Below, one piece after another: positions 27,190 to 36,502 of a DNA stretch of 64,000 bases. The first letter of the stretch is position 1, and each line of letters starts with the position of its first letter. The translations under genes were made by a program, and so were the position numbers. The notes beneath the pieces are model-generated. The model was given only the letters and a program-made list of their open reading frames with translations, did no database searches and had not been told where the DNA came from. The stretch covers positions 463,501 to 527,500 of the forward strand of contig JAMWET010005455.1 in the NCBI GenBank assembly GCA_024036415.1. Direction: 5' to 3'. Source of the stretch: Prochilodus magdalenae (Eukaryota; Chordata; Actinopteri; Characiformes; Prochilodontidae).

Positions 27190-27960
27190 TAAATGATTGC
27201 AGGTGGGATCTGGTTGGGTGAGGGTACTTACACATGGTGAACAAGCTCCAGACGGTCCAGACAGACCACCAGTAGAGAGGATCGTTTGGACCTCCAAGCA
27301 CAACGTGTCCCACCGTCCATTCTGTGTCCTGCCATTGACAGCCAGCCACCGTTGCCTTCGTTTGCACTGGTGTCGTGAACGAGAACCCTGCACTGCTACA
27401 GACTAGAATCGTGTCGTCTTTTGCGATCAATCCAGGTTCTGTTTGGGATCCAACGATGGTCAGAATCAAGTATGAAGGCCTTGTGGTGACTGCTACTGTC
27501 CTGTTTTTGCTGTGGAGTGACACACTGTCCCAACTGCTGGTGTGGTGATCTGGGGAGCCATTGCATATGACAGTTGATCACCCCTAGTAATGATACAAGG
27601 AACTCTTAACAGCTCAGTGATGTGTGCAAGTCATCCTCCGGCCACATGTGTTGCCTACATGGCAGGGCTTCCTGCTGGCAGCTTTCAGCAGGATAATGCC
27701 CGCCTACACACTCCAAGGGTTTCCCAAGAATGTCTTCACCAGATTGCAACACTTCCTTGGCCGGCACCAGATTTATCGCCAATCAAGCATTTATATAACC
27801 AGCTGGGATGTCAGCTTCGACAGCCTACGAGTGTGCAGGATCTGCAGGCCCAGCTGCAACATCTGTGGCGCAAATATGCCTTAGGATGCCAAACAGAACC
27901 TGTATGCCTCCATGCCCAACTGTGCCTCATCTTGTATCCAGGCTAGAGGCGGCTAGAGCC
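27190..27960 (+). pseudogene. Tc1-like transposase pseudogene with a changed catalytic Glu
   Basis: The + strand carries most of a Tc1/mariner transposase catalytic domain in several frames. The first Asp is in a VVFCDQSRFCLG-type motif at about 27414-27450, GVVIWGAI lies at about 27539-27566, the second Asp in FQQDNARLHT (codon 27692-27694), and a PDLSPIKHL motif at about 27767-27793. In active enzymes the last motif is SPIEH; here the Glu codon is AAG (Lys) at 27785-27787, and two residues of the usual PARSPDL are missing. Stops and frameshifts occur earlier. It is a different Tc1-like lineage from families X and Y, inserted in intron A. Ends not defined. Confidence 0.8.
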
Positions 27961-29445
27961 TACTTTTAATTGTACAGCTTCCCCGATACACCTCTCTTTT
28001 CGCTCTAATACTATATAATCATTTACATATACCAGTACCTTCAGTTTCTGAAGATATCTAATCTGAAGAAGGCTTTTGTGTGACCTGAAACACTACAACA
28101 CATAAAAAGGTACCTTTAAAAAACAGCCTGGTAGTTGTGGACAAGGCACTTAAGGTTTGGCATTAATTGAGTTTTAACTCAGTCACTCGTTACTCTGTTT
28201 GTTGAAAGCCTGTGACATCGTTGACCTTTTCACTCGGAGTAGTTCCCCCACTGGCTGTAAATAAGCCTCTGTGCTAACACTGGCAGCAGCTGCCCACCAC
28301 AAACCATGCATTTGAAGTCAGAATAATGCACTTCAGAACCAATTACAATTCATTATGGATGAACTGGCATTAAAGTTGATGCTTTTAGCTTTTGATTAAT
28401 GGTCTTCCAACAGAATAAAACAATAACTTTTCTCTCTGGCCATCAAAATTTAATTAGCAAACCACAGCCTGGTGTGTGAGTTACATTTCTGGTGCTGGGC
28501 CTAGTAATCATTTTTCCCCTTTCTTTCTTTGCGCCTGTCTGCACATTACGAGTGTACAGGTGTGTGTTTCTGCACTGGCTGTATAGCAGTTCTTTCATGG
28601 TCCTTTTGCAAGGCTCCATCTCATTTATGCGAAGATGATGACCCCCTACCTTGGCAGCGTTTTTCTGATTATATACCCTGGATTCAGTGTAGCATAACCG
28701 TAATCGGATAAATAAAAACCACCAGAGCAACTCGCAGGCAGCCCGTATTAAAGTTTTATTCAGATTGCTCTCATTGAGATACATTTATTCATATTGATTG
28801 TTCCCCTATTTTTTTTCATAAGCTTTGTTTTGTGTTACCATATGAATGTGCTATTGCTATTCTCGGCCCCTGTATGGGTTCATAATAAAAGGCACTGCCT
28901 TCTCTCTCATTAAAAAGCAGATCGATCTGTGTAGCTGTTTGTTTTAGCACAGTAGAGTCATTGCTGTCCCTGCCCAGTACTTTTGCATATTTTGTAAATC
29001 ATAATTAACATAGGCTAGACTGTGTCATTTTCAAGTCCATAATAGGTACAGTGGCCAGACCAATGATTAGTCAGAATGCGACGAGAATGCGGTGAAATAA
29101 TTGTGTAACAGACTCTTAGTAGCATAACAACAACACGTCATGTAGCAACGATGAAGCCTCTGAATGTGTACATTTAATTATCAACAGACTTTTGATTACT
29201 GTGTAAACATGATTATTAATAATGTGCTGGATGTAGTTGTTTGGTACGTTATTTGGAGGGTCCAGGTTCATATCTGTAGATTTTTATCTGAGAAGTCACG
29301 GAACATGTAACAGGTATAATACAGACCATCTCAACATCCTCAACAAGCTTTAATAGACATGCTGCTGACACCATCCTGTACCTAGAGTTTAACTGGATTG
29401 GTGGTTTGTTAAAGTCACGGACAGGACTGGGGCCTGGGTAATTGT
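27961..29445. other. Intron A sequence; no gene recognised
   Basis: Nothing recognisable beyond short chance open frames. Confidence 0.45.
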
Positions 29446-31020
29446 TAGGGTCGAGATTAGGGCCAGAGTTAGGCTTACGGTTAGGTTTTGGGTTGGGGTT
29501 AGAGTTACGATTAGGTTTTGGGTTGGGGTTAGGGTTACGATTAGGTTTTGGGTTGGGGTTAGGGTTACGATTAGGTTTTGGGTTGGGGTTAGGGTTACGA
29601 TTAGGTTTTGGGTTAGGGTTAGGGTTACGATTAGGTTTTGGGTTGGGGTTAAGGTTACGATTAGGTTTTGGGTTGGGGTTAGGGTTACGATTAGGTTTTG
29701 GGTTGGGGTTAGAGTTACGATTAGGTTTTGGGTTGGGGTTAGGGTTACGATTAGGTTTTGGGTTGAGGTTAAGGTTACGATTAGGTTTTGGATTGAGGTT
29801 AGGGTTACGATTAGGTTTTGGGTTGGGGTTAGGGTTACGATTAGGTTTTGGGTTGGGGTTAGAGTTACGATTAGGTTTTGGGTTGAGGTTAGGGTTACGA
29901 TTAGGTTTTGGATTGAGGTTAAGGTTACGATTAGGTTTTGGATTGAGGTTAGGGTTATGATTAGGTTTTGGGTTGGGGTTAGGGTTACGATTAGGTTTTG
30001 GGTTGGGGTTAGGGTTACGATTAGGTTTTGGGTTGACGATTTACGATTTTTTTGGATTGAGGTTAGGGTTACGATTAGGTTTTGGGTTGGGGTTAGGGTT
30101 ACGATTAGGTTTTGGGTTGGGGTTAGAGTTACGATTAGGTTTTGGGTTGAGGTTAGAGTTACGATTAGGTTTTGGGTTGGGGTTAGAGTTACGATTAGGT
30201 TTTGGATTGAGGTTAGGGTTACGATTAGGTTTTGGGTTGGGGTTAGGGTTACGATTAGGTTTTGGGTTGGGGTTAGAGTTACGATTAGGTTTTGGGTTGG
30301 GGTTAGGGTTACGATTAGGTTTTGGGTTGGGGTTAGGGTTACGATTAGGTTTTGGGTAGGGGTTAGGGTTACGATTAGGTTTTGGGTTAGGGTTAGGGTT
30401 ACGATTAGGTTTTGGGTTGGGGTTAGAGTTACGATTAGGTTTTGGGTTGGGGTTAGGGTTATGATTAGGTTTTGGGTTGGGGTTAGAGTTACGATTAGGT
30501 TTTGGGTTGAGATTAGAGTTACGATTAGGTTTTGGGTTGAGGTTAGGGTTACAATTAGGTTTTGGGTTGGGGTTAGGGTTACGATTAGGTTTTGGGTTGG
30601 GGTTAGGGTTACGATTAGGTTTTGGGTTGGGGTTAGGGTTACGATTAGGTTTTGGGTTGGGGTTAGGGTTATGATTAGGTTTTGGGTTGGGGTTAGGGTT
30701 ACGATTAGGTTTTGGGTTGGGGTTAGAGTTACAATTAGGTTTTGGGTTGAGATTAGAGTTACGATTAGGTTTTGGGTTGAGGTTAGGGTTACGATTAGGT
30801 TTTGGGTTGAGGTTAGGGTTACGATTAGGTTTTGGGTTGGGGTTAGAGTTACGATTAGGTTTTGGGTTGAGGTTAGGGTTACAATTAGGTTTTGGGTTGG
30901 GGTTAGGGTTACGATTAGGTTTTGGGTTGGGGTTAGGGTTATGAATAGGTTTTGGGTTGAGATTAGAGTTACGATTAGGTTTTGGGTTGGGGTTAAGATT
31001 AGGTTTTGGGTTGAGATTAG
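29446..31020 (+). repeat. 30-bp minisatellite built from telomere-like hexamers, about 52 units
   Basis: The unit is 30 bp and can be cut into five hexamers: TTAGGG, TTACGA and TTAGGT, followed by T3G3 and T2G4. Nearly every unit is full length, with substitutions at a few fixed positions (GGG/GAG/AGG, ACGA/ATGA/ACAA). One irregular unit lies at about 30034-30060. The G-rich strand is the + strand, with three runs of 3-4 G per unit, so G-quadruplexes are possible. The period keeps frames open over 172 and 364 codons ([10 protein letters not shown] and [10 protein letters not shown] repeats), but no gene is supported. Confidence 0.97.
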
Positions 31021-31462
31021 AGTTGAGGTTAGGGTTGGGGTTTTTAGTTGATATTGAAGTTGGGGTTTTGGGTAAGGTTAGTGTTAGGATTTGGGTTGGA
31101 GTTTTGTTAAATTAAGTGTTAGGATTAGGTTTTGGTCTTAGGTTAGGCATGGATTATGGTTTGATATTAGGGTTAAGGTTAGGACTACTTTTTGGGTTAA
31201 GGGTTGTTTATGGGTTGATGTCAGGGTTGAGATTATGGATAAAGTTAATGTTATGGTGAGGATTAGTTTTTGGGTGAAAGTTAAGGGTTAGGTTTCGAGT
31301 TGAGGTTAGGGTTAATGTTAGGTTATGGTCAGGATTAGTTTTTGCATGAAAGTTAAGGGTTAGGTTTCGAGTTGAGGTTAGGGTTGTTTAAGGGTTGATG
31401 TTAGGGTTGGGGTTAGGGTTAGGACTAGGCTTGTGTTGAGTTGAGGTTATGGTTGGGTTTTG
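31021..31462 (+). repeat. Degenerate GGTTA-rich tail of the telomere-like array
   Basis: The regular 30-bp periodicity breaks down at about 31020, but TTAGGG, TTAGGA and TTGGGG-like words continue to about 31460, consistent with an old decayed part of the same array. Confidence 0.8.
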
Positions 31463-32017
31463 AGTGCAATTAAATTTTGCTTAATGAAAGTAACACATTA
31501 AGACTACTTGATTTAACAGAACAGAACATGTTCAAGATATTTATTTCATTGTGTTCAGATGCTGCACGACTACCACCTCACTGAAATGTGTTACTGATAC
31601 TCATCATGATTACTCATCATTAAAGAACCACTGCAACAAAAGTGTCGCCATCATACATTTCTATTCACAATACACTGTAGACATGGTTAGTCACACTGTC
31701 AAGTTCACAGTGTGAACCTGCTAAAATATTCTAAAGTGTTTGTGGTTATGCTTACTTGCATATCGTTACCACCATAAACCTTTACTCTGAAATGGTGAAA
31801 AAAAACCACCTTTAATTGTAATGTACATTAATGTCCATCCACCTGCTAAAGTTCTGGTCACAAGACTGGTTCCCCAGCGGCCAGCCTATGACTGGAGGGA
31901 TGAAAGTTTGTTTTTCCCTTTTCATTATCAATTTAGATGCTTGGAATTTTTATGTTTTTAATGACAATCTTCTGCATTTCAGTGAAAGGAATATTCACTG
32001 TGCTCTGTCTCTCTCAG
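31463..32017. other. Intron sequence upstream of exon B
   Basis: No repeat recognised. A CTCTGTCTCTCTCAG tract forms the exon B acceptor. Confidence 0.5.
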
Positions 32018-32161
32018 ATGCCTACACTAATAACGAGGTGGTCTACATCTGGACGGCGGACGATGAAAAGTCGGTGTCTGTGGCTCCAGACGGCTCTCGC
32101 CTCAACCAGTACGACTTGCTGGGTCACGTCATCGGCAAGGAAACCATCAGCTCCAGCACAG
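32018..32161 (+). CDS. gabra3: gabra3-like exon B: extracellular beta-strands up to loop C
   Basis: This exon is 144 bp, matching the corresponding exon of vertebrate GABA-A alpha genes. The acceptor is CTCTCTCAG at 32017 and the donor GTATCC at 32162. With one base from exon A it reads [13 protein letters not shown], continues through [13 protein letters not shown] and ends SSSTG, with the final Gly split 1/2. The conserved [12 protein letters not shown] block and the SSTG turn belong to the extracellular domain leading into loop C, which lines the benzodiazepine site at the alpha/gamma interface. The residue aligned to alpha-1 Gly200 is Glu (in GKETI), as in the alpha-2/3/5 group, whose zolpidem affinity is low; this is family knowledge. 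VAPDGS and IGKETI resemble alpha-2, while DLLGH resembles alpha-3, so this exon alone leaves subtype open. It lies 16.1 kb downstream of exon A. Confidence 0.95.
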
Positions 32162-32506
32162 GTATCCTCCTGCAGCGGGTTCCCGCTAATCTGGATTAGA
32201 GGGATGAAATGAGCTGTTAGATCTGTGTAAAAGAGCGTCTAGAGCTCTGCAGTCAAGGCCTGGATGTGTGCATCTCTTTTTAACAGTGCAAAATAAATTG
32301 CAGTCAGTGAGTGGCTGGGTTGTTTATCATGCTTCAGCAGTTTCCTGTGTTGTCATATATATATATATACACACACATACGGACAGAAATAACAAGTCCA
32401 GAGGCAGCAAGAGCGACAGTGAAAACAAACACAATCAACAACAAAAAGGGCAGTCTTACATAAATACAGCATAATCCAGCGACGTATTATAGATTCGTCC
32501 ATTTCC

Positions 32507-32800
32507 CCTTTCAAATATGTGAGTCATTCTCTGTTTTTGTTTCCTGCTTCTAATAGTGTTTTGGAGACATATCCAGATCATTTTAGAAATACGGTGCTGT
32601 GCAAAAGTCAGAGACCACCCTTCGTTTGTTTCATACCAAGCCACTTTGAGTGTTTAACATGGTCAACCTGGTTTCAAATATGTGAGTCATTCTCTTTTTT
32701 CGTTTCCTGCTTCTAATAGTGTTTTGAAGACCTACCAAGGTCATTTGGCAAAAGTCAGAGAACACCCTTCATTTATTTCATACCAAGTCACTTTGTTTGT
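32507..32800 (+). repeat. Imperfect tandem duplication of about 150 bp
   Basis: CAAATATGTGAGTCATTCTC followed by a TTTCCTGCTTCTAATAGTG block and a CAAAAGTCAGAGA block occurs at about 32511-32656 and again at about 32673-32795, in the same orientation. The CAAAAGTCAGAGACCACCC string resembles a Tc1-like terminal repeat, so the duplication may involve a transposon end. Confidence 0.7.
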
Positions 32801-33800
32801 AACTTTGAGATCTTATATATGGGGCTGCATGAGGATGATGGGGCTATAAATGCCTGCGGCGTGTGAGCTGCAGGATTCATAGATTGAGAAGAGGTTTAAC
32901 AGTGCACTGAATGTCTCGTTCCATGTGTGGAAAATGGCTTCAAAGCAGATGTTAATGATTGGCTAAAAGGAGGGATTGCATTTGGGCATGCCAAAGACCA
33001 TAGTGTGTGGAAGTAGCTGAATTTGCAGGTGTGTGGAAGCATATCATATGGATCCCTCAGTCATATGGATCTACCAGCACTGACAAAAATTCCAGTGTAC
33101 AGGACATTCTTCACAGAATTTTGCCAGGCACCCACCAAATCTGGAACCAACTGCTGGATTCTTTGATGCATGAGTGCCTGAACATTGATATGGCCTACAT
33201 CCAGTACATGCCGAATCCAGTCACAGCTGTTATTCATGTTCATGGAGGTACTACATGCTATTAGGTTTTAGCCACAGGTGACTCATTTTTGTCCCCTGAG
33301 TTTTTTACAGCTTCCATTTGTTTAAAGAGGCTTCCAAGAAATCTGCCGGGATATTTTTCAGTGCTGGATATAAATCTATAAGTTCAGTCTCATAAACTGG
33401 GGTGTCTGAACTCACTGGGGCAGTCATTGTCCTTTTCACAGTAATGGCTTTTTGAACAGCTGCACATCCTTTCAAAGCAGTGATTTGTCCCCTCTTGGTG
33501 GACGGATGGACAGAAACACATGTGCAGTTTTTCACATCTGAACGAATAGTGTACCTTTAAAAGGTGAAAGCTTTAGGTAATGTGTATCTGATGGTGACAG
33601 TTTAGATGGGGTGGCCAGGTCTTTTGCAGTTGTCCCAGAAGTCCCATTTTCCAGATTTGGAAACTCCTGTTTTTCTCCTTTGACATTCCCGATTCTAAGT
33701 TGATTGTCTTACATGTAATTTCTCCCAAAATACCTGTAATTAATGGGTGATTTGTCTGCAAATTACAGTGGTCTCTGACTGTCCCCCAATACTGTAACAC
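32600..33800 (-). mobile_element. Probable Tc1-like element (family Z) hosting a nested family Y copy
   Basis: A TGCAAAAGTCAGAGACCACC end near 32600 is mirrored by GTGGTCTCTGACTGT near 33770-33783, as expected for inverted termini. Between 33305 and 33550 the sequence (TTTTTGAACAGCTGCACATC region) is related to 58970-59045, so the family recurs in the window. Family Y copy 3 sits inside. The coding content could not be read with confidence. Confidence 0.45.
32800..33300 (+). mobile_element. Family Y Tc1-like deletion derivative, copy 3
   Basis: It contains the family Y sequence from GATGATGGGGCTATAAATGC through the helix-turn-helix remnant (TCAAAGCAGATGTTAATG; TGGATCTACCAGCACTG) to the C-terminal coding block reading ECLNIDMAYIQYMPNPVTAVI, and ends with the TIR TTTTTGTCCCCTGAG at 33300. 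The left TIR is missing or degraded. Confidence 0.75.
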
Positions 33801-34189
33801 ACTCATTTTCATGTGTCACAAGCCCTTAAAAAGTCTGCACAGTTCCTCATACAGCTTTATCCTTCACGTAAACTCATGGAGTCCCTATATGACCTACACT
33901 GAATCTAACGATGGCATGCCTTGCTCAAAGGGCACTTCAGTCGTGTTCTGTCGGTTTAGGAAACAGGCAGCCCTCTGAATCCAGTCATAAGTCTTGTTCC
34001 CTTTATACACGCGTTTTACAAGAATGAGGATGCATAATATATGTCATGTATAATGCTCATGGCCATAATTGCATGTATAACACGTTATACAATGAGATTA
34101 TATGTCATTATAATGTCATGCTTCATTATGCATTATAATATCCAGGCATTAGAACACTAAACATGAGTATGGTAAAGCATTACAGGCTT
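33801..34189. other. Intron sequence; no gene recognised
   Basis: AT-rich, with a short run of TATAATG-like words at 34040-34140. Nothing assignable. Confidence 0.4.
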
Positions 34190-34820
34190 CTAGTGTGCAC
34201 TCTGCACATGTGATGTAAGCACAGGTCTTATATCTGTACCTGACTGACCCAACATCCACAATTGCGGAGATTCAGCACGCAGTGATGCCCTCCATGAGTC
34301 ATCCTGTTAGTTCCTGCACCACTGGCAGACTACATGCACACAGACCACTGCAATGGCTGCCCTTAACACCATGTCAATGTCAACAAAGACTGCAGTGGTT
34401 TCGTGCCAGACTGTCATGCACTTCAGAAAGGCAGCTGGTCATCTTCAGTTACAAGTCTTGCTTTTGTATTGGTGGAGAGGACCAACAAATCTGTTTACGC
34501 CTGTGGTCACACTAATATCAATGGTTTGTTGTCATGCATCCAGAAGGCCTGGTGTCACTCCGCCTCCACCCCTACCGCAAAATCTAAGGGAACTGAGTGA
34601 GAATATTTAAGCAGCATGGGATGGATTATCACACCGTTAGGAACCCTTACAACTCCATGCCGAGACGTCTGGCATGTTGCAGTAGCAAACATGGCAGTTC
34701 GATGCCATACTGAGAGAGACTATGTGCAGTCTATATCACCATATCACTGTATCTTCCTTCCCAATAGCACTGCAATCCCACAGTTCCTTCTGGGTGCAAC
34801 TACCCTATTGACGATGAGTA
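34190..34820 (+). mobile_element. Family X Tc1-like nonautonomous element, copy 5 (5' truncated)
   Basis: It begins inside the family X 5' region, at GTGTGCACTCTGCACATGTG. It reads SMSHPVSSCTTGRLHAHRPL in the DNA-binding part, keeps the first-Asp region in damaged form (VIFSYKSCF instead of FSDESRF), has the shared deletion junction at the CCAGAAGGCCTGGTGTCACT string, and ends at the right TIR with ACGATGAGTA at 34820. Confidence 0.8.
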
Positions 34821-35764
34821 TAGCTACAGGAGATGCCATGTGACCACTTCATCACAATAAGACTAATATTTTATAGTTCTAGAACTCATCATTCATCATT
34901 TTCCTATACAAGGTAACAGCTCTGGGCTTTTATGGGTTAATTAATCTTAAGTCTAGCCTCCAGTTTGAGGAGGTAAGCTGCATTTAAGTGTATGAAGAAT
35001 GTTACTTGTGAAATAGAGGTGTTCTTTGGCCTGGAGCACACTGGAAACTTGTGTGAATTATACTTTAAACCCCTAAATGAGGTGGTACCATGGATCTTAC
35101 AGTCATTTGTCACAAGTTGAAAGTTGATTCACCTTACTTTAACATAGATCTTGACCTTTAAGCATATCTATTAACCCGAATCGATCCTCCAGACCCGCGC
35201 AGTCCTTGGCAGCCCTATTAGAATTTTCTTTTAACACAAGCTCACTCTTTGCTTCATGAGCAGCCAGACAACCTGGATGAATTAATTTTCCTTCCCCCTC
35301 CCTTTTCTTATTTCTTTCTGTTCGCACCGGCTGGGCGTACGCTTACAAATTCCATTTGTGTCCGTTTGTAAAGTAATTTATCTGGCCTGCTTTGCAAGCG
35401 GCAAGCTCATCGATTGCTTTCTGCTGCAGTTATTGGGGCCACTGCGGCCCCGGTGTTGAGGGAAGGGGTTGTTGATTACGTGTGTGTGTGAGCACTACTG
35501 TGCAAAAGCGCTGTGTTTGTCGGTGGGTCACAGTGTGGTGTGACCACCTACTAGCCTCCTGCCTGCCAGGATAGATGTGCTGAAATGAAAATATTAAAAA
35601 ACAAACAAAAAATATCTGATAAATATATACGTATATATCAGCTTCACTGACCATATATGAGCACATTGTTGTTCTACAGTTACACACCGTCTGTTTCTCT
35701 CTATACCTTTTGTACCCTGTTTTAATGGTTAGGACCCCCACAGGACCACCACAGAGAAGGTAAT
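34821..35764. other. Intron B sequence; no gene recognised
   Basis: 35100-35460 is repeat-free with mixed composition. Nothing else seen. Confidence 0.45.
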
Positions 35765-36115
35765 GTGTGGGTGGTGGATCATTCTCAGCACTGCAGTGAC
35801 ACTGGCATGGTGGTGGTGTGTTAGTGTGTGTTGTGCTGGTGTGAGTGGATCAGGCACAGCAGTGCTGCTGGAGTGTTTAAACACTGTGTCCACTCACTGT
35901 CCACTCTATTAGACACTCCTACCTTGCTGGTCCACCTTGTAGATGCACAGTCAGAGACGTAGCTCATCTGCTGCAGCACGGTGCAGTCATCCTCTAGTCC
36001 TTCATTAGTGGTCAGAACGTGTTGCCCATAGGACAGTGCTGGCTGGGAAGTTTTTTTGGTCGAATGGACTATCCTCAGTCCTGCAGTGACACTGAGATGT
36101 TTAAAAACTCCAGTA
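35765..36115 (+). repeat. Dispersed repeat typical of ostariophysan fish genomes
   Basis: It contains CAGCACTGCAGTGACACTGG, GGTGGTGTGTTAGTGTGTGT, GTGAGTGGATCAGGCACAGC and AGTGCTGCTGGAGTGTTTAA, strings I recall as very abundant in characins, catfishes and electric fishes. A related start motif (TCAGTCCTGCAGTGACACTG) recurs at the right end. Probably a nonautonomous DNA transposon; class not certain. Confidence 0.65.
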
Positions 36116-36303
36116 GCACTGAAGTGTGCTACAAGCGATGCTAATGCTTTCACTGCCCACCTGCTCGGATATCTCCTTCTTAACTGTCTTTGTCCTACTT
36201 TGGTTTCCTGCCTTTCTTGGTGCTGCTATCCTTCTTCACATGGATAAAAACTGTCTAGTGTTAGTCAGTATCACATCATCACACTTAAATTGGGTTGGTT
36301 TGG

Positions 36304-36502
36304 TTGGTGTAGCTCAGTGGATAACACCCCTACCCCCCAGAGAATCACCACCACGTGTGGGAGACTGGGGTTCGAATCCTGGTCTGAGTGAATATGCTGT
36401 GCTACACCAATAAGAGTCCCTGGGCAAGACTCCCAACACTACATGGCCTACCTGTAATATGCTTAAGTTGCTCTGGATAAGCTAAATGCCGTAAATGTAA
36501 AC
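36304..36502 (+). mobile_element. tRNA-derived SINE
   Basis: The 5' part looks like a tRNA: an A box (TAGCTCAGTGG, 36310-36320) and a B box (GGTTCGAATCC, 36369-36379) at pol III spacing. The body follows (AGAGTCCCTGGGCAAGACTC) and the tail is TTGCTCTGGATAAGCTAAAT with GCCGTAAATGTAAA, a 3' end type shared with L2-mobilised fish SINEs. It lacks a tRNA 3' acceptor structure, so it is not a functional tRNA gene. Confidence 0.8.

Noticed and set aside
27590..27946. 118-codon open frame as an intact gene
   Set aside because: It contains FQQDNARLHT and PDLSPIKHL transposase motifs and is only part of a broken Tc1-like transposase.
29957..31051. 364-codon plus-strand open frame with [10 protein letters not shown] repeats, and the overlapping 172-codon frame
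   Set aside because: They are translations of the 30-bp telomere-like array. Two frames are open over the same repeat, which argues against coding.
36304..36380. tRNA gene
   Set aside because: A and B boxes are present, but the acceptor stem does not close and the sequence continues into a SINE body and tail.
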